Made by a program: the position numbers and the translations under genes. A stretch of 8,390 nucleotides of DNA, taken from the NCBI GenBank assembly GCA_002350525.1, contig DEFA01000027.1, positions 11,497 to 19,886 of the forward strand, written 5' to 3'. Position 1 is the stretch's first letter; each line of letters begins with the position of its first letter. This DNA is from Lachnospiraceae bacterium UBA2864 (lineage in GTDB: Bacteria > Bacillota > Clostridia > Lachnospirales > Lachnospiraceae). The notes below the pieces were generated by a model. It searched no databases and was not told the DNA's origin. It was given only the letters and a program-made list of their open reading frames with translations. Positions 1-6,961 of the stretch are shown here, in pieces.

Positions 1-1698
1 GGTACAGACGGCGGCTTATACAGATACGGTGGTAAGGAATTTAAGATTTACAACCTGTGGGATACTGAAAAAGCGGATGTTTATTTCATAAACAATCTTT
101 TCCAGGATTCCAAGGGGCGTCTGTGGGTCGCAACAAATAATTACGGACTCTTTTATATCAAGGGAAGCGAGACGGTACATTTCTCAAGCGAATATTATAA
201 CGGCGTTAAATGTGTGAATGACGTTTGCGAGGGAAGTGACGGAACCATATACGTCGCTACGGCTTACGGGATCTATACGGTAGATGAGGATTCCAATACT
301 CTTATAAGAAATGAGAGTTTTGCGCGCCTTAATGTTAAAAAGGTTACTCTTGCGGGAGAATCCGTATGGGGAATCTATAACGGAAACACAATCTTCAGTA
401 TTGATAAAGACGGCAATTATTCCAGAATCAGTTCTCTTGATTATACCGAAAACGAACTTACGACCATTACTTCAGACAGTAACGGCTATATCTACGTGGG
501 AACCATAGGAAGTGATATTTTAAAGCTTTCATCTTCAATGAATGTATCGGTTCTTCATTCCGGTAAGGACGGTATCAACTGTCTCTATCCCGCTTCGGGA
601 AGGATTTATGTCTGCGCCGACAATGGATTCGGTTTCATAAACACAGACGGAAATTACAGTCAGATATACGGACTTATACAGGACGGTTATCTGTCTTCCA
701 TGCTGATAGATTATGAGGGTAACTTCTGGCTTGCATCGAGCAGGATGGGGCTCCTTTACATGGGAAGGGGCAAGTTCAGTGATTTCAATAACAGATACAA
801 CGTGCCGGAGAGATCGACTAACTGTATAGCTCAGTATGGCGGTAAGAAATATATCGGAACAGATAACGGTCTTATAGTTCTGGACAGAAGCAATAAAAAC
901 GTTAACTCGGATACCCGTATAGCTTCGATCGTTAATTATATAGGTGGTTCGGGTATAAAACATATCCTCTGTGATTCCAAAGGTAATCTCTGGTTCAGTA
1001 CATACAGACGTCTCGGCGTTGTAAAATATTCACCGGATGGTTCCATTAAGAAATTTGACAGATATGCAGGCCTCAATACAAACCTTGTTAACTGTACCTA
1101 TGAGCTTTCGGATGGCAGGATAGCGGTAGCAACGGAAGAGGGCGTGTCCATCATAGAATCCGATGATACTATCAAGGAAAGCTATGATTACGAGGACGGT
1201 CTTGAGTATTCAAATATACTTTCTCTATATGAAGATGAGAACGGTATCATCATGGCAGGATCAGACGGCGGCGGTATATATCTTATATCGAAATCCGGTA
1301 TCGAAACCGTAAACGATAACGACGGCCTGTCTTCGAATGTAGTAAATTCCATAAAAAAAGGAACAGACGGAATCTGGATCGGAACAGATAACGGACTTTC
1401 ATATTATGACGAGACTTTCAGAGGGATCAGCAATATCGATTTCTCTAATAATATATATGACATCATAATTCAGGACGGAAGTGTATGGATCCTCGGTTCC
1501 AAAGGCCTGCTTGCAACTACCGAAGACGAACTTCTCAGTACGGCGGATCTTTCGGAGCGTTATTTTGCTGCAGGCGACGGACTCAGCAGAAAGATCAATA
1601 TAAATTCGCATAACATGATCGATTCAAAAGGAATTCTGTATCTGTGCTGTAATACCGGTATCATGACATTTGATACCGAAAATGTATATAAGAATTCC
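1..1698 (+). repeat. Array of about 14 Reg_prop beta-propeller repeats
   Basis: Within the sensor gene, blades of roughly 35-50 residues recur. Each has a short hydrophobic strand, an Asp/Gly turn (DSKG, GSDG, DENG, GTDG), then an aromatic or hydrophobic strand ending in a Gly-Thr/Ala-Thr motif and a G-hydrophobic-aromatic strand. Good examples are RLWVATNNYGLFYI near residue 40, KKYIGTDNGLIVLD at 283-296, and GIWIGTDNGLSYYD at 457-470. I count 13 complete units plus one partial unit at the window edge. Two seven-bladed propellers would need 14, so little more than a signal peptide and part of the first blade may be missing upstream. That last point is inference. Confidence 0.75.
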
Positions 1699-4158
1699 AA
1701 AGCCCCGAAGCTCACGGTTTCTGAGGTGGACGTTGACGGTAAGATCTATTACCTCGATCAGATCGGAGGAGAGCTTACTGTTCCGGCTGATACACAGCGT
1801 ATAGCCATAACATTTTCAGTTCTCAGCTATATCAACAGAGATAATATATCCGTTACCTATAAGCTCAACGGATTTGATTATTCTGAAGTTACATTGAATG
1901 GTAACGATACCTTTCAGGCTGTATATACAAACCTTGACGGAGGTGAATATACTTTCACAGTCAGTGCTGTCAACGGAGACGGTGTTGAGACAGATCAGGA
2001 CATAACCTTTACGATTATCAAGGAACGCGGATTCTTTGAGAAAACAGGTGTGCGTATAGGTTTTCTTGTTGTGATCTTTCTTTTGATGTCGCTTGTTATA
2101 TTTAATCTTTTAAGAATACGAAATCAGGTTGAAGGTAAGAACAAAGAGCTGGAGAACCTTGCTCAGGAGCACGAGACTGTACTTAAAAGCAGTACTGCGA
2201 AGACAGACTACCTTGCAAACATGAGTAATGAGATAAAGATACCGGTAAATGCCATGATAGCAACAGCGGCAAAACTTCTTCGAGAGGCCGATTCGAGCGA
2301 CGAAGATAAAGAGGGACTCAGAACAATAGTTGATACCGGAAATGATGTTCTTGAGAGAGTTGATGAGACCATTCAGCTGGCTCAGCTTGAGTCGGGTTCC
2401 GTAATGGCACTCAGTGAGCCGTATTCACTTACGACGCTCATATGTGATCTTTCCGACAGAATGGTAAATGTTCTTTCGGAACAGCCTATAAAGTTCCTTG
2501 TGGATCTCGGTGAAAACATACCGGATGTGCTTATCGGAGATTTTGATAAGCTTAAGGCCGTACTCGAGATTATTCTCGATAATGCATGCAAGTTCACAAA
2601 AGAAGGCTCGATAACTCTTACTGTGGACAGTTATAAGAATCCGGATAAGACCGAGAATAACGGCGAAGAGAGACTTATGTTCAGTATTTCGGATACAGGT
2701 ATCGGTATGTCCGAAGACAGAATGAATCATATCTTTGAAATCTACTATATCAACGAAGGAAGAGATTCCGGAGGATATGCGGGCAGCGGTATAAGCCTTG
2801 TCATTGCCAAGAAGCTTACCGAGATAATAGGTGCGGAGATTGAAGTTGAGAGTACACCGGGCGCGGGTACTACATTTACTATAGCTCTTAACCAGAAGAC
2901 TCCGGATAATCCCGATAATCCGACTCTTGCTTCGGACAGAAGCGTGGACAGAGTATCAAGAGAAGAAGCTGAGAAGATGTGGACGCCTGATGTAAAGGCG
3001 CTTCTTGTTGATGATTCGGATCTCAGCCGTGATGTAAGCCTGGGACTTCTTTCAAGAATGGAAATGAAGTGCGATATAGCGGCAAGCGGTATATCCGCCG
3101 TGGATATGGTAATGAACAACAACTACGATATCGTATTCATGGATATAGCTATGCCTGTTATGAGCGGAATAGATGCCATGCATGAGATAAGGGATCTTTC
3201 GGGAGATGATTTCGACAGCCTTCCGGTTATCGGTATGTCGGAGGATGCTCTTATGAAGAACCGTGAAGAGCTTACCAGCCAGGGCTTCACGGATGTTATA
3301 GTTAAGCCTTTCGACATTACGACACTTGCATCCGTCATGCTCAGATTTGTAGACAGTTCCAAGATAAAGTTCAGGACCAATGATGTAAAGCAGTATATGA
3401 CTGAATCACGTTACAGTGAAGGACTTAAGAAGCTTGAGAACAATTTTGATGTTGTAAGGACTCTTGACAGGATCGGCGGTAACATAGACGTATATAACAG
3501 GATTCTGGCTACTTTCTATGAACAGAATAAGGATGCATTGAACGACTTAAGAAAGAAGTTTAATACCGATTACAGAGGCTTCAGATCGAGGGTTCATAAT
3601 ATTAGAACGGGCTGCCAGAATATGGGTGCAGCAGACTGTGCAGAGATAACACTCAGAGTGGAGAATGCCATTAACCTCGGTAACAGAAGCTATGCCCGTG
3701 ATAATCTCGATATGATGCTTTCTTCTCTCCGTGTCGTACTTGAATGCTTAAGCGAATATTTCGAATTCCTTGAAGGCCAGAAGGGAATGACAGATAAGGA
3801 ATATGCGGAGAAACATGTTAAGGACTCTTCGAAGAAACATAGATCAGGTCAGCATGAGACTGACAGTAAGAAAACTTCTGATACTAACGGAGAGGAAGAA
3901 CCGGATATATCTGATGAGGATCCTGATGATATGACACCTCTTATGATAGATACGACCGTTCTCAGAAATCTTAAAGATGCCGTCCTTGTTGAGGACAATG
4001 ATGCTATCGATGCTATTTACAGATCTCTCAGCGAGAATGTTTACGTTACGGATGATATGGAATTCCTTGAGGTTCTCGGAAAGAATGTTTCCATCAAGGA
4101 TTATGATGCTATAAACGATCTTATTGAAACGTACTTTAATCTTAAAAGTATTATCTGA
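1..4158 (+). CDS. Hybrid two-component sensor (beta-propeller, Y_Y_Y, TM, DHp, HATPase, REC, Hpt), 5'-truncated
   Basis: The frame is open from base 1 with no start that looks real, so the N-terminus lies outside the window (1385 residues visible; residue 1 is bases 1-3). Residues 1 to about 560 are Reg_prop-type propeller repeats (WVAT, WIGTDNG). Residues 567-676 resemble a Y_Y_Y domain, 686-706 are one hydrophobic helix, and 707-740 look like a signalling coiled coil. DHp follows (738-805), but its H-box reads LANMSNEIKIP, with Asn743 where the phosphorylated His should be. The HATPase domain (about 847-963) keeps Asn861 and DTGIG at 898-902. The receiver (998-1115) has Asp1004/1005, phospho-acceptor Asp1048, Ser1080 and Lys1102. 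The Hpt domain (1150-1245) has His1199 in VHNIRTG. A charged linker and a helical tail end the protein, with no DNA-binding domain. By family, the propeller is a periplasmic or extracellular ligand sensor feeding a cytoplasmic phosphorelay; the ligand is unknown. Confidence 0.9.
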   Translation, partial: GTDGGLYRYGGKEFKIYNLWDTEKADVYFINNLFQDSKGRLWVATNNYGLFYIKGSETVHFSSEYYNGVKCVNDVCEGSDGTIYVATAYGIYTVDEDSNTLIRNESFARLNVKKVTLAGESVWGIYNGNTIFSIDKDGNYSRISSLDYTENELTTITSDSNGYIYVGTIGSDILKLSSSMNVSVLHSGKDGINCLYPASGRIYVCADNGFGFINTDGNYSQIYGLIQDGYLSSMLIDYEGNFWLASSRMGLLYMGRGKFSDFNNRYNVPERSTNCIAQYGGKKYIGTDNGLIVLDRSNKNVNSDTRIASIVNYIGGSGIKHILCDSKGNLWFSTYRRLGVVKYSPDGSIKKFDRYAGLNTNLVNCTYELSDGRIAVATEEGVSIIESDDTIKESYDYEDGLEYSNILSLYEDENGIIMAGSDGGGIYLISKSGIETVNDNDGLSSNVVNSIKKGTDGIWIGTDNGLSYYDETFRGISNIDFSNNIYDIIIQDGSVWILGSKGLLATTEDELLSTADLSERYFAAGDGLSRKININSHNMIDSKGILYLCCNTGIMTFDTENVYKNSKAPKLTVSEVDVDGKIYYLDQIGGELTVPADTQRIAITFSVLSYINRDNISVTYKLNGFDYSEVTLNGNDTFQAVYTNLDGGEYTFTVSAVNGDGVETDQDITFTIIKERGFFEKTGVRIGFLVVIFLLMSLVIFNLLRIRNQVEGKNKELENLAQEHETVLKSSTAKTDYLANMSNEIKIPVNAMIATAAKLLREADSSDEDKEGLRTIVDTGNDVLERVDETIQLAQLESGSVMALSEPYSLTTLICDLSDRMVNVLSEQPIKFLVDLGENIPDVLIGDFDKLKAVLEIILDNACKFTKEGSITLTVDSYKNPDKTENNGEERLMFSISDTGIGMSEDRMNHIFEIYYINEGRDSGGYAGSGISLVIAKKLTEIIGAEIEVESTPGAGTTFTIALNQKTPDNPDNPTLASDRSVDRVSREEAEKMWTPDVKALLVDDSDLSRDVSLGLLSRMEMKCDIAASGISAVDMVMNNNYDIVFMDIAMPVMSGIDAMHEIRDLSGDDFDSLPVIGMSEDALMKNREELTSQGFTDVIVKPFDITTLASVMLRFVDSSKIKFRTNDVKQYMTESRYSEGLKKLENNFDVVRTLDRIGGNIDVYNRILATFYEQNKDALNDLRKKFNTDYRGFRSRVHNIRTGCQNMGAADCAEITLRVENAINLGNRSYARDNLDMMLSSLRVVLECLSEYFEFLEGQKGMTDKEYAEKHVKDSSKKHRSGQHETDSKKTSDTNGEEEPDISDEDPDDMTPLMIDTTVLRNLKDAVLVEDNDAIDAIYRSLSENVYVTDDMEFLEVLGKNVSIKDYDAINDLIETYFNLKSII
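3958..4134 (+). repeat. Two-copy helical repeat in the sensor C-terminal tail
   Basis: After the Hpt domain and an acidic, Lys/Ser/Glu-rich linker (residues 1271-1313), two segments of 24 residues, offset by 35, match each other. The first (residues 1320-1343, bases 3958-4029) begins VLRNLKDAV and contains EDNDAIDAI. The second (1355-1378, bases 4063-4134) begins FLEVLGKNV and contains KDYDAINDL. The Leu, Leu, Val, Asp and Asp-Ala-Ile positions coincide, and the spacing suits a pair of helical hairpins. I do not recognise a named family; a docking or dimerisation module is possible. The repeat is visible in protein but is not an exact DNA repeat. Confidence 0.6.
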
Positions 4159-4195
4159 TTATATGTGAATTTATTCTGAATAGAACTTATTTTTC

Positions 4196-4224
4196 TTTAC
4201 AAATTTAATGTGTTTAAGTATACT
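4196..4224 (+). promoter_or_regulatory. Sigma-A-type promoter for the pan-coaBC operon
   Basis: TTTACA (4196-4201) and TATACT (4219-4224) each match the housekeeping -35/-10 consensus at five of six positions and are separated by exactly 17 nt, the optimal spacing. The upstream 4165-4195 stretch is AT-rich, as in an UP-like element. Transcription would start near 4231, leaving a leader of about 107 nt before the first gene. No strong terminator separates this from the sensor gene, so read-through from upstream may add to expression. The transcription start has not been measured. Confidence 0.72.
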
Positions 4225-4230
4225 ACACGT

Positions 4231-4337
4231 GGATGGTATTCGAATTGAAACTATACCCCTTAGACTGTTTTAAGGTGCGTCCGGTTGGATGATCCGAACA
4301 CCCTTTCCATGTGTTATATGAGAAGGAGGTTCGGTTT
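4231..4337 (+). promoter_or_regulatory. Structured 5' leader of the pan operon (candidate translational switch)
   Basis: Four short segments can pair in alternative ways. Segment 1 is ACCCCTT (4255-4261), segment 2 is AAGGTG (4272-4277), segment 3 is CACCCTT (4299-4305), and segment 4 is the Shine-Dalgarno AAGGAGGT (4323-4330). Segments 1 and 2 form a hairpin (4258-4263 with 4270-4275, six pairs including one G-U). Segments 2 and 3 form another (4272-4276 with 4300-4305, one bulge), enclosing a small stem at 4284-4289 with 4293-4299. Segment 3 can also pair weakly with segment 4 across a bulged A. The pairings share bases and so are mutually exclusive. It matches no riboswitch class I know, and function is inference from complementarity only. 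Confidence 0.3.
4323..4330 (+). promoter_or_regulatory. Ribosome-binding site fixing the panG-like start
   Basis: AAGGAGGT is a full-strength Shine-Dalgarno sequence ending 8 nt (counted from AGGAGG) before ATG 4338. The same frame is open from a GTG at 4311, but that GTG lies upstream of this site and has no site of its own. The ATG at 4338 also places the Rossmann first strand (RIGFIGAG) at the very N-terminus, as expected. Confidence 0.88.
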
Positions 4338-5183
4338 ATGAGGATTGGATTTATCGGTGCCGGAAGAGTGGGATTCACTCTTGGAAAATATTTAAGAGAG
4401 CATGGTGCAGACATATCCGGCTATTACAGCAGGACTGCGGAGCATGCCAAGGAAGCGGCACTATTTACCGATACCCGAATGTATGATGACCCGGACAAGC
4501 TTATCAAAGACAGCGACTGTATATATCTTACTGTCAGTGATAATGCGATTGAGCCCTGTTTCAGGGAACTTGATTCAAAGTATAATCTGACCGGAAAGAT
4601 AATCTGCCACACAAGTGGAGCCATGTCCTCGAAGGCGTTCGCCGATTCTAAGCATGAGGTATATGGATATTCAGTTCATCCGAATTTTGCGGTAAGTGAC
4701 AAGCTTACATCATATTTGAATTTCCGGAATGCTTTTATAACTATAGAAGGTTCGCATCAGCATCTTGGCGAGATAGTCGAGTTCTATAAGAATCTCGGTT
4801 TTCACGTAGGCGTTATCAGTGCTGAAAGTAAGCCGAAATATCATGCCGCTTCGGTATTTGCAAGTAATTTTGTATGCGGTATCTACGGTACGGCCGTAAG
4901 ACTGCTTACTGAGTGCGGATTTTCGGACGAAAGCGCTCATCTGGCTCTTAAGGGACTTTTCCTGGGGAATGCCACGGGTGTAGCCGAGAATGGACCGGTG
5001 TCCCAGCTTACGGGACCTGCCGAAAGATGTGACACAAAGACCATAAAAAAACATCTTAAGGTATTATCGGAACAGGATGCTGAGTTATATAAGCTTCTGA
5101 CAAGTGAAACACTTACTCTCGCAAAAGAGAAAAATGTTGATAGAGACTACTCGGCACTCGAGAGTCTACTAGCGGCTAAGTAG
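4338..5183 (+). CDS. panG: Rossmann-like/DUF2520 protein, probable ketopantoate reductase (PanG type)
   Basis: A 281-residue predicted cytoplasmic protein. The N-terminal Rossmann fold opens with RIGFIGAGRVG (GxGxxG at residues 7-12). YYSR at the end of the second strand (Arg32) suits NADPH binding. DUF2520-type landmarks follow: HTSGAMSS (91-98), YSVHPNFA (111-118), KPKYHAASVFASN (165-177) and LTGPAERCD (224-232). Lys167 is a candidate catalytic residue by analogy with other short 6-phosphogluconate-dehydrogenase-like reductases. It opens an operon holding panB, panC and panD but no classical panE. A ketopantoate reductase named PanG, unrelated in detail to PanE, is known from Francisella with homologues in Firmicutes. 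By similarity of type and by position I assign NADPH-dependent reduction of 2-dehydropantoate to (R)-pantoate. The fold is well supported; the exact substrate is inferred and another 2-oxoacid or pyrroline-type substrate is possible. Confidence 0.75.
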   Translation: MRIGFIGAGRVGFTLGKYLREHGADISGYYSRTAEHAKEAALFTDTRMYDDPDKLIKDSDCIYLTVSDNAIEPCFRELDSKYNLTGKIICHTSGAMSSKAFADSKHEVYGYSVHPNFAVSDKLTSYLNFRNAFITIEGSHQHLGEIVEFYKNLGFHVGVISAESKPKYHAASVFASNFVCGIYGTAVRLLTECGFSDESAHLALKGLFLGNATGVAENGPVSQLTGPAERCDTKTIKKHLKVLSEQDAELYKLLTSETLTLAKEKNVDRDYSALESLLAAK

Positions 5184-5206
5184 CCGGCATTAAGGAGGAT
5201 ACTACT

Positions 5207-6046
5207 ATGAAAAACACAACAGTTACTTTCAGACAGATGAAGCAGAACGGCGAGAAGATATCTATGCTTACCGCATATGATTATTCAACAGCCAAGCTTG
5301 TTGATGCGGCAGGGATTAACGGAATCCTTGTAGGGGACTCCCTCGGAAATGTTATGCTGGGATATCCCGATACCGTATCTGTTACTATGGAAGATATGAT
5401 CCATCACAGCGCTGCGGTAGCAAGAGGAGCCGAGAACGCACTGGTGGTTACCGATATGCCTTTTATGTCATATCAGGCAAGCGTATATGATGCAGTTATA
5501 AATGCCGGAAGGCTTATGAAGGAAGGACGTGCACAGGCAGTTAAGCTTGAGGGTGGTCGTAAGGTTGCCGAGCAGATCAAAGCTATAGTAAATGCGGATA
5601 TTCCGGTTATGGGTCACATCGGTCTTACACCTCAGTCCATAAATGCATTTGGCGGATATAAGGCTCAGGGAAGAGATCTGGATTCTGCCAAGAGACTTGT
5701 CGATGATGCTCTTGCTGTACAGGAGGCCGGTGCATTTTCAGTTGTTCTCGAGTGCGTACCTGCCGAACTTGCAGCTTATGTTACAGAGAAGCTTGATATT
5801 CCTACTATCGGAATAGGCGGCGGTGCGGGAACCGACGGTCAGATCCTTGTATATGCCGATATGCTTGCTATGTTCAGCGATTATAAGCCTAAGTTCGTTA
5901 AGCACTTCGCAAATGTAGGTGATGTTATAAAGGCGGGCTTTGCTGCTTATGATGAAGAAGTCAAAGCAGGAACTTATCCGGCTGAAGAGCATAATTATGC
6001 TATCAAGGCTGAAATTCTTGATGAAGTAAAGAAAACTTTTGGTTAA
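5207..6046 (+). CDS. panB: 3-methyl-2-oxobutanoate hydroxymethyltransferase (ketopantoate hydroxymethyltransferase)
   Basis: PanB transfers a hydroxymethyl group from 5,10-methylene-tetrahydrofolate to 2-oxoisovalerate, giving ketopantoate, the first committed pantothenate step. The 279-residue protein shows the family signatures: LTAYDYSTA (21-29), LVGDSLGNVMLGY (41-53) with metal ligand Asp44, VTMEDMIHH (59-67), VVTDMPFMSY (80-89) with Asp83, VKLEGG (112-117) with Lys113 and Glu115, GHIGLTPQ (136-143), and Glu182 in VVLEC. Each falls one residue after its E. coli counterpart, so the active site appears intact. It is a TIM-barrel, normally decameric, cytoplasmic enzyme. The start ATG follows an AAGGAGG (5192-5198) at 8 nt. 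It begins 23 nt after the panG-like gene, so co-transcription is very likely. The length is usual for the family. Confidence 0.97.
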   Translation: MKNTTVTFRQMKQNGEKISMLTAYDYSTAKLVDAAGINGILVGDSLGNVMLGYPDTVSVTMEDMIHHSAAVARGAENALVVTDMPFMSYQASVYDAVINAGRLMKEGRAQAVKLEGGRKVAEQIKAIVNADIPVMGHIGLTPQSINAFGGYKAQGRDLDSAKRLVDDALAVQEAGAFSVVLECVPAELAAYVTEKLDIPTIGIGGGAGTDGQILVYADMLAMFSDYKPKFVKHFANVGDVIKAGFAAYDEEVKAGTYPAEEHNYAIKAEILDEVKKTFG

Positions 6047-6064
6047 GACCTAATATAGATACCC

Positions 6065-6070
6065 GGAGGA
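6065..6070 (+). promoter_or_regulatory. Ribosome-binding site deciding the panC start
   Basis: GGAGGA lies 8 nt before ATG 6079 and only 5 nt before the adjacent in-frame GTG 6076. The 8-nt spacing matches that of the other genes in this operon, so the ATG is preferred, though initiation at either codon would change the protein by a single residue. Confidence 0.7.
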
Positions 6071-6078
6071 AAAAAGTG

Positions 6079-6933
6079 ATGAAGATAATAAAGACAGTTG
6101 ATGAGGTTAAGGCTATTGTTAAGGGCTGGAGACAGGAAGGACTCACTGTAGGTCTTGTTCCTACTATGGGATTTCTTCATGCCGGTCATCAGTCGCTTAT
6201 AGCAAAGTCGGTTGAGCAGAATGATCGTACGGTAGTTTCCGTATTTGTAAATCCTATCCAGTTCGGACCGAACGAGGATCTGGAGGCTTATCCGAGAGAT
6301 CTTAACAGAGATGCGGAGCTCTGTGAGAAGACAGGTGCGGATATAATCTTTAATCCGGAACCTGAAGAAATGTATAAGGACGGATTCGTATCATTTGTCG
6401 ATATGAACGGACTTACAAATCATCTCTGCGGACTTTCGAGACCGGTACATTTCAGAGGCGTCTGTACAGTATGTAACAAGCTGTTCAATATAGCTTCTCC
6501 CGACAGAGCTTACTTTGGTCAAAAGGATGCTCAGCAGCTGGCTGTTATCAAGAGAATGGTCAAGGATCTCAACATGAATCTTGAGATTGTCGGATGTCCT
6601 ATAGTACGTGAAGAAGACGGTCTTGCCATGAGTTCAAGAAATACATATATGAATTCTGAGGAAAGAAAAGCCGCTCTTATTCTCAGTAAGTCGATATTTC
6701 TCGGTCAGAAGCTTATAGAGGATGGCGAGAGAGATGCTTCGGTAGTAAAGACCAAGATGACAGAGCTTATAAATACAGAGCCGATGGCTGAGATCGATTA
6801 CGTCGAAGTAGTTGATAATCTTACGATGGAAAACCTTGATGTGATTAAGGGCGATATCCTTGTGGCTATTGCGGTTAAGATCAATAACAAGGTAAGACTT
6901 ATAGATAATTTCATGATGGATGATGTTCAGTAG
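6079..6933 (+). CDS. panC: Pantoate--beta-alanine ligase (pantothenate synthetase)
   Basis: PanC condenses pantoate and beta-alanine, using ATP through a pantoyl-adenylate, to give pantothenate. The 284-residue product has the usual length. The nucleotidyltransferase HIGH-like motif is present as PTMGFLHAGH (28-37, His34 and His37). It is followed by VSVFVNPIQFGPNEDLEAYPRD, by HFRGVCTVCNKLFN, by YFGQKDAQQLAVI, and by the KMSKS-equivalent loop GLAMSSRN near residue 190. All ATP- and pantoate-binding blocks are therefore recognisable. Small departures from the commonest PTMGALHEGH sequence (Phe for Ala, Ala for Glu) are in loop positions and should not abolish activity. It starts 32 nt after the panB stop, with its own Shine-Dalgarno, in the middle of the operon. 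It is a cytoplasmic, usually dimeric, enzyme. Confidence 0.97.
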   Translation: MKIIKTVDEVKAIVKGWRQEGLTVGLVPTMGFLHAGHQSLIAKSVEQNDRTVVSVFVNPIQFGPNEDLEAYPRDLNRDAELCEKTGADIIFNPEPEEMYKDGFVSFVDMNGLTNHLCGLSRPVHFRGVCTVCNKLFNIASPDRAYFGQKDAQQLAVIKRMVKDLNMNLEIVGCPIVREEDGLAMSSRNTYMNSEERKAALILSKSIFLGQKLIEDGERDASVVKTKMTELINTEPMAEIDYVEVVDNLTMENLDVIKGDILVAIAVKINNKVRLIDNFMMDDVQ

Positions 6934-6961
6934 GCGAAGAAAGCTTACCAATCAGGAAGAG

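Noticed and set aside
214..216. GTG as the start of the sensor gene
   Set aside because: The frame is open all the way back to base 1 and codes for the same propeller repeats (e.g. RLWVATNNYGLFYI), with no Shine-Dalgarno before the GTG. It is internal to a truncated gene.
535..963. Antisense open frame of 142 codons inside the sensor gene
   Set aside because: It is fully overlapped by well-supported propeller coding sequence on the + strand and shows no recognisable domain or ribosome-binding site. The other reverse-strand frames at 1399-1611, 2382-2730, 2745-3380, 4710-5054, 5738-5992, 6634-6951, 6991-7344 and 7571-7929 are rejected for the same reason.
2221..4158. Frameshift or broken gene as the reason for the degenerate kinase box
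   Set aside because: The frame is continuous through HATPase, receiver, Hpt and tail to a normal stop, and the residues on both sides of Asn743 match the family. It is a substitution, not a disruption.
4159..4195. Intrinsic terminator after the sensor gene
   Set aside because: The only inverted repeat is TATTC-T-GAATA (about 4173-4183), whose loop is too short and whose stem is AT-rich. A T-rich stretch follows, but no stable GC stem precedes it.
4255..4310. T-box or transcription attenuator in the pan leader
   Set aside because: I see no T-box consensus (AGGGTGGNACCGCG), and the hairpin ending at 4305 is followed by TTCCATG rather than a U-run, so it is not a terminator. Only a translational effect remains possible.
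4311..4337. GTG 4311 as the start of the panG-like gene, adding nine residues
   Set aside because: The extension runs through the AAGGAGGT Shine-Dalgarno sequence that serves ATG 4338, and it would place extra residues before the first Rossmann strand.
4223..4414. Antisense open frame of 63 codons across the pan leader
   Set aside because: It overlaps the promoter -10 region, the leader and the start of the panG-like gene on the other strand, and has no motif or good ribosome-binding site.
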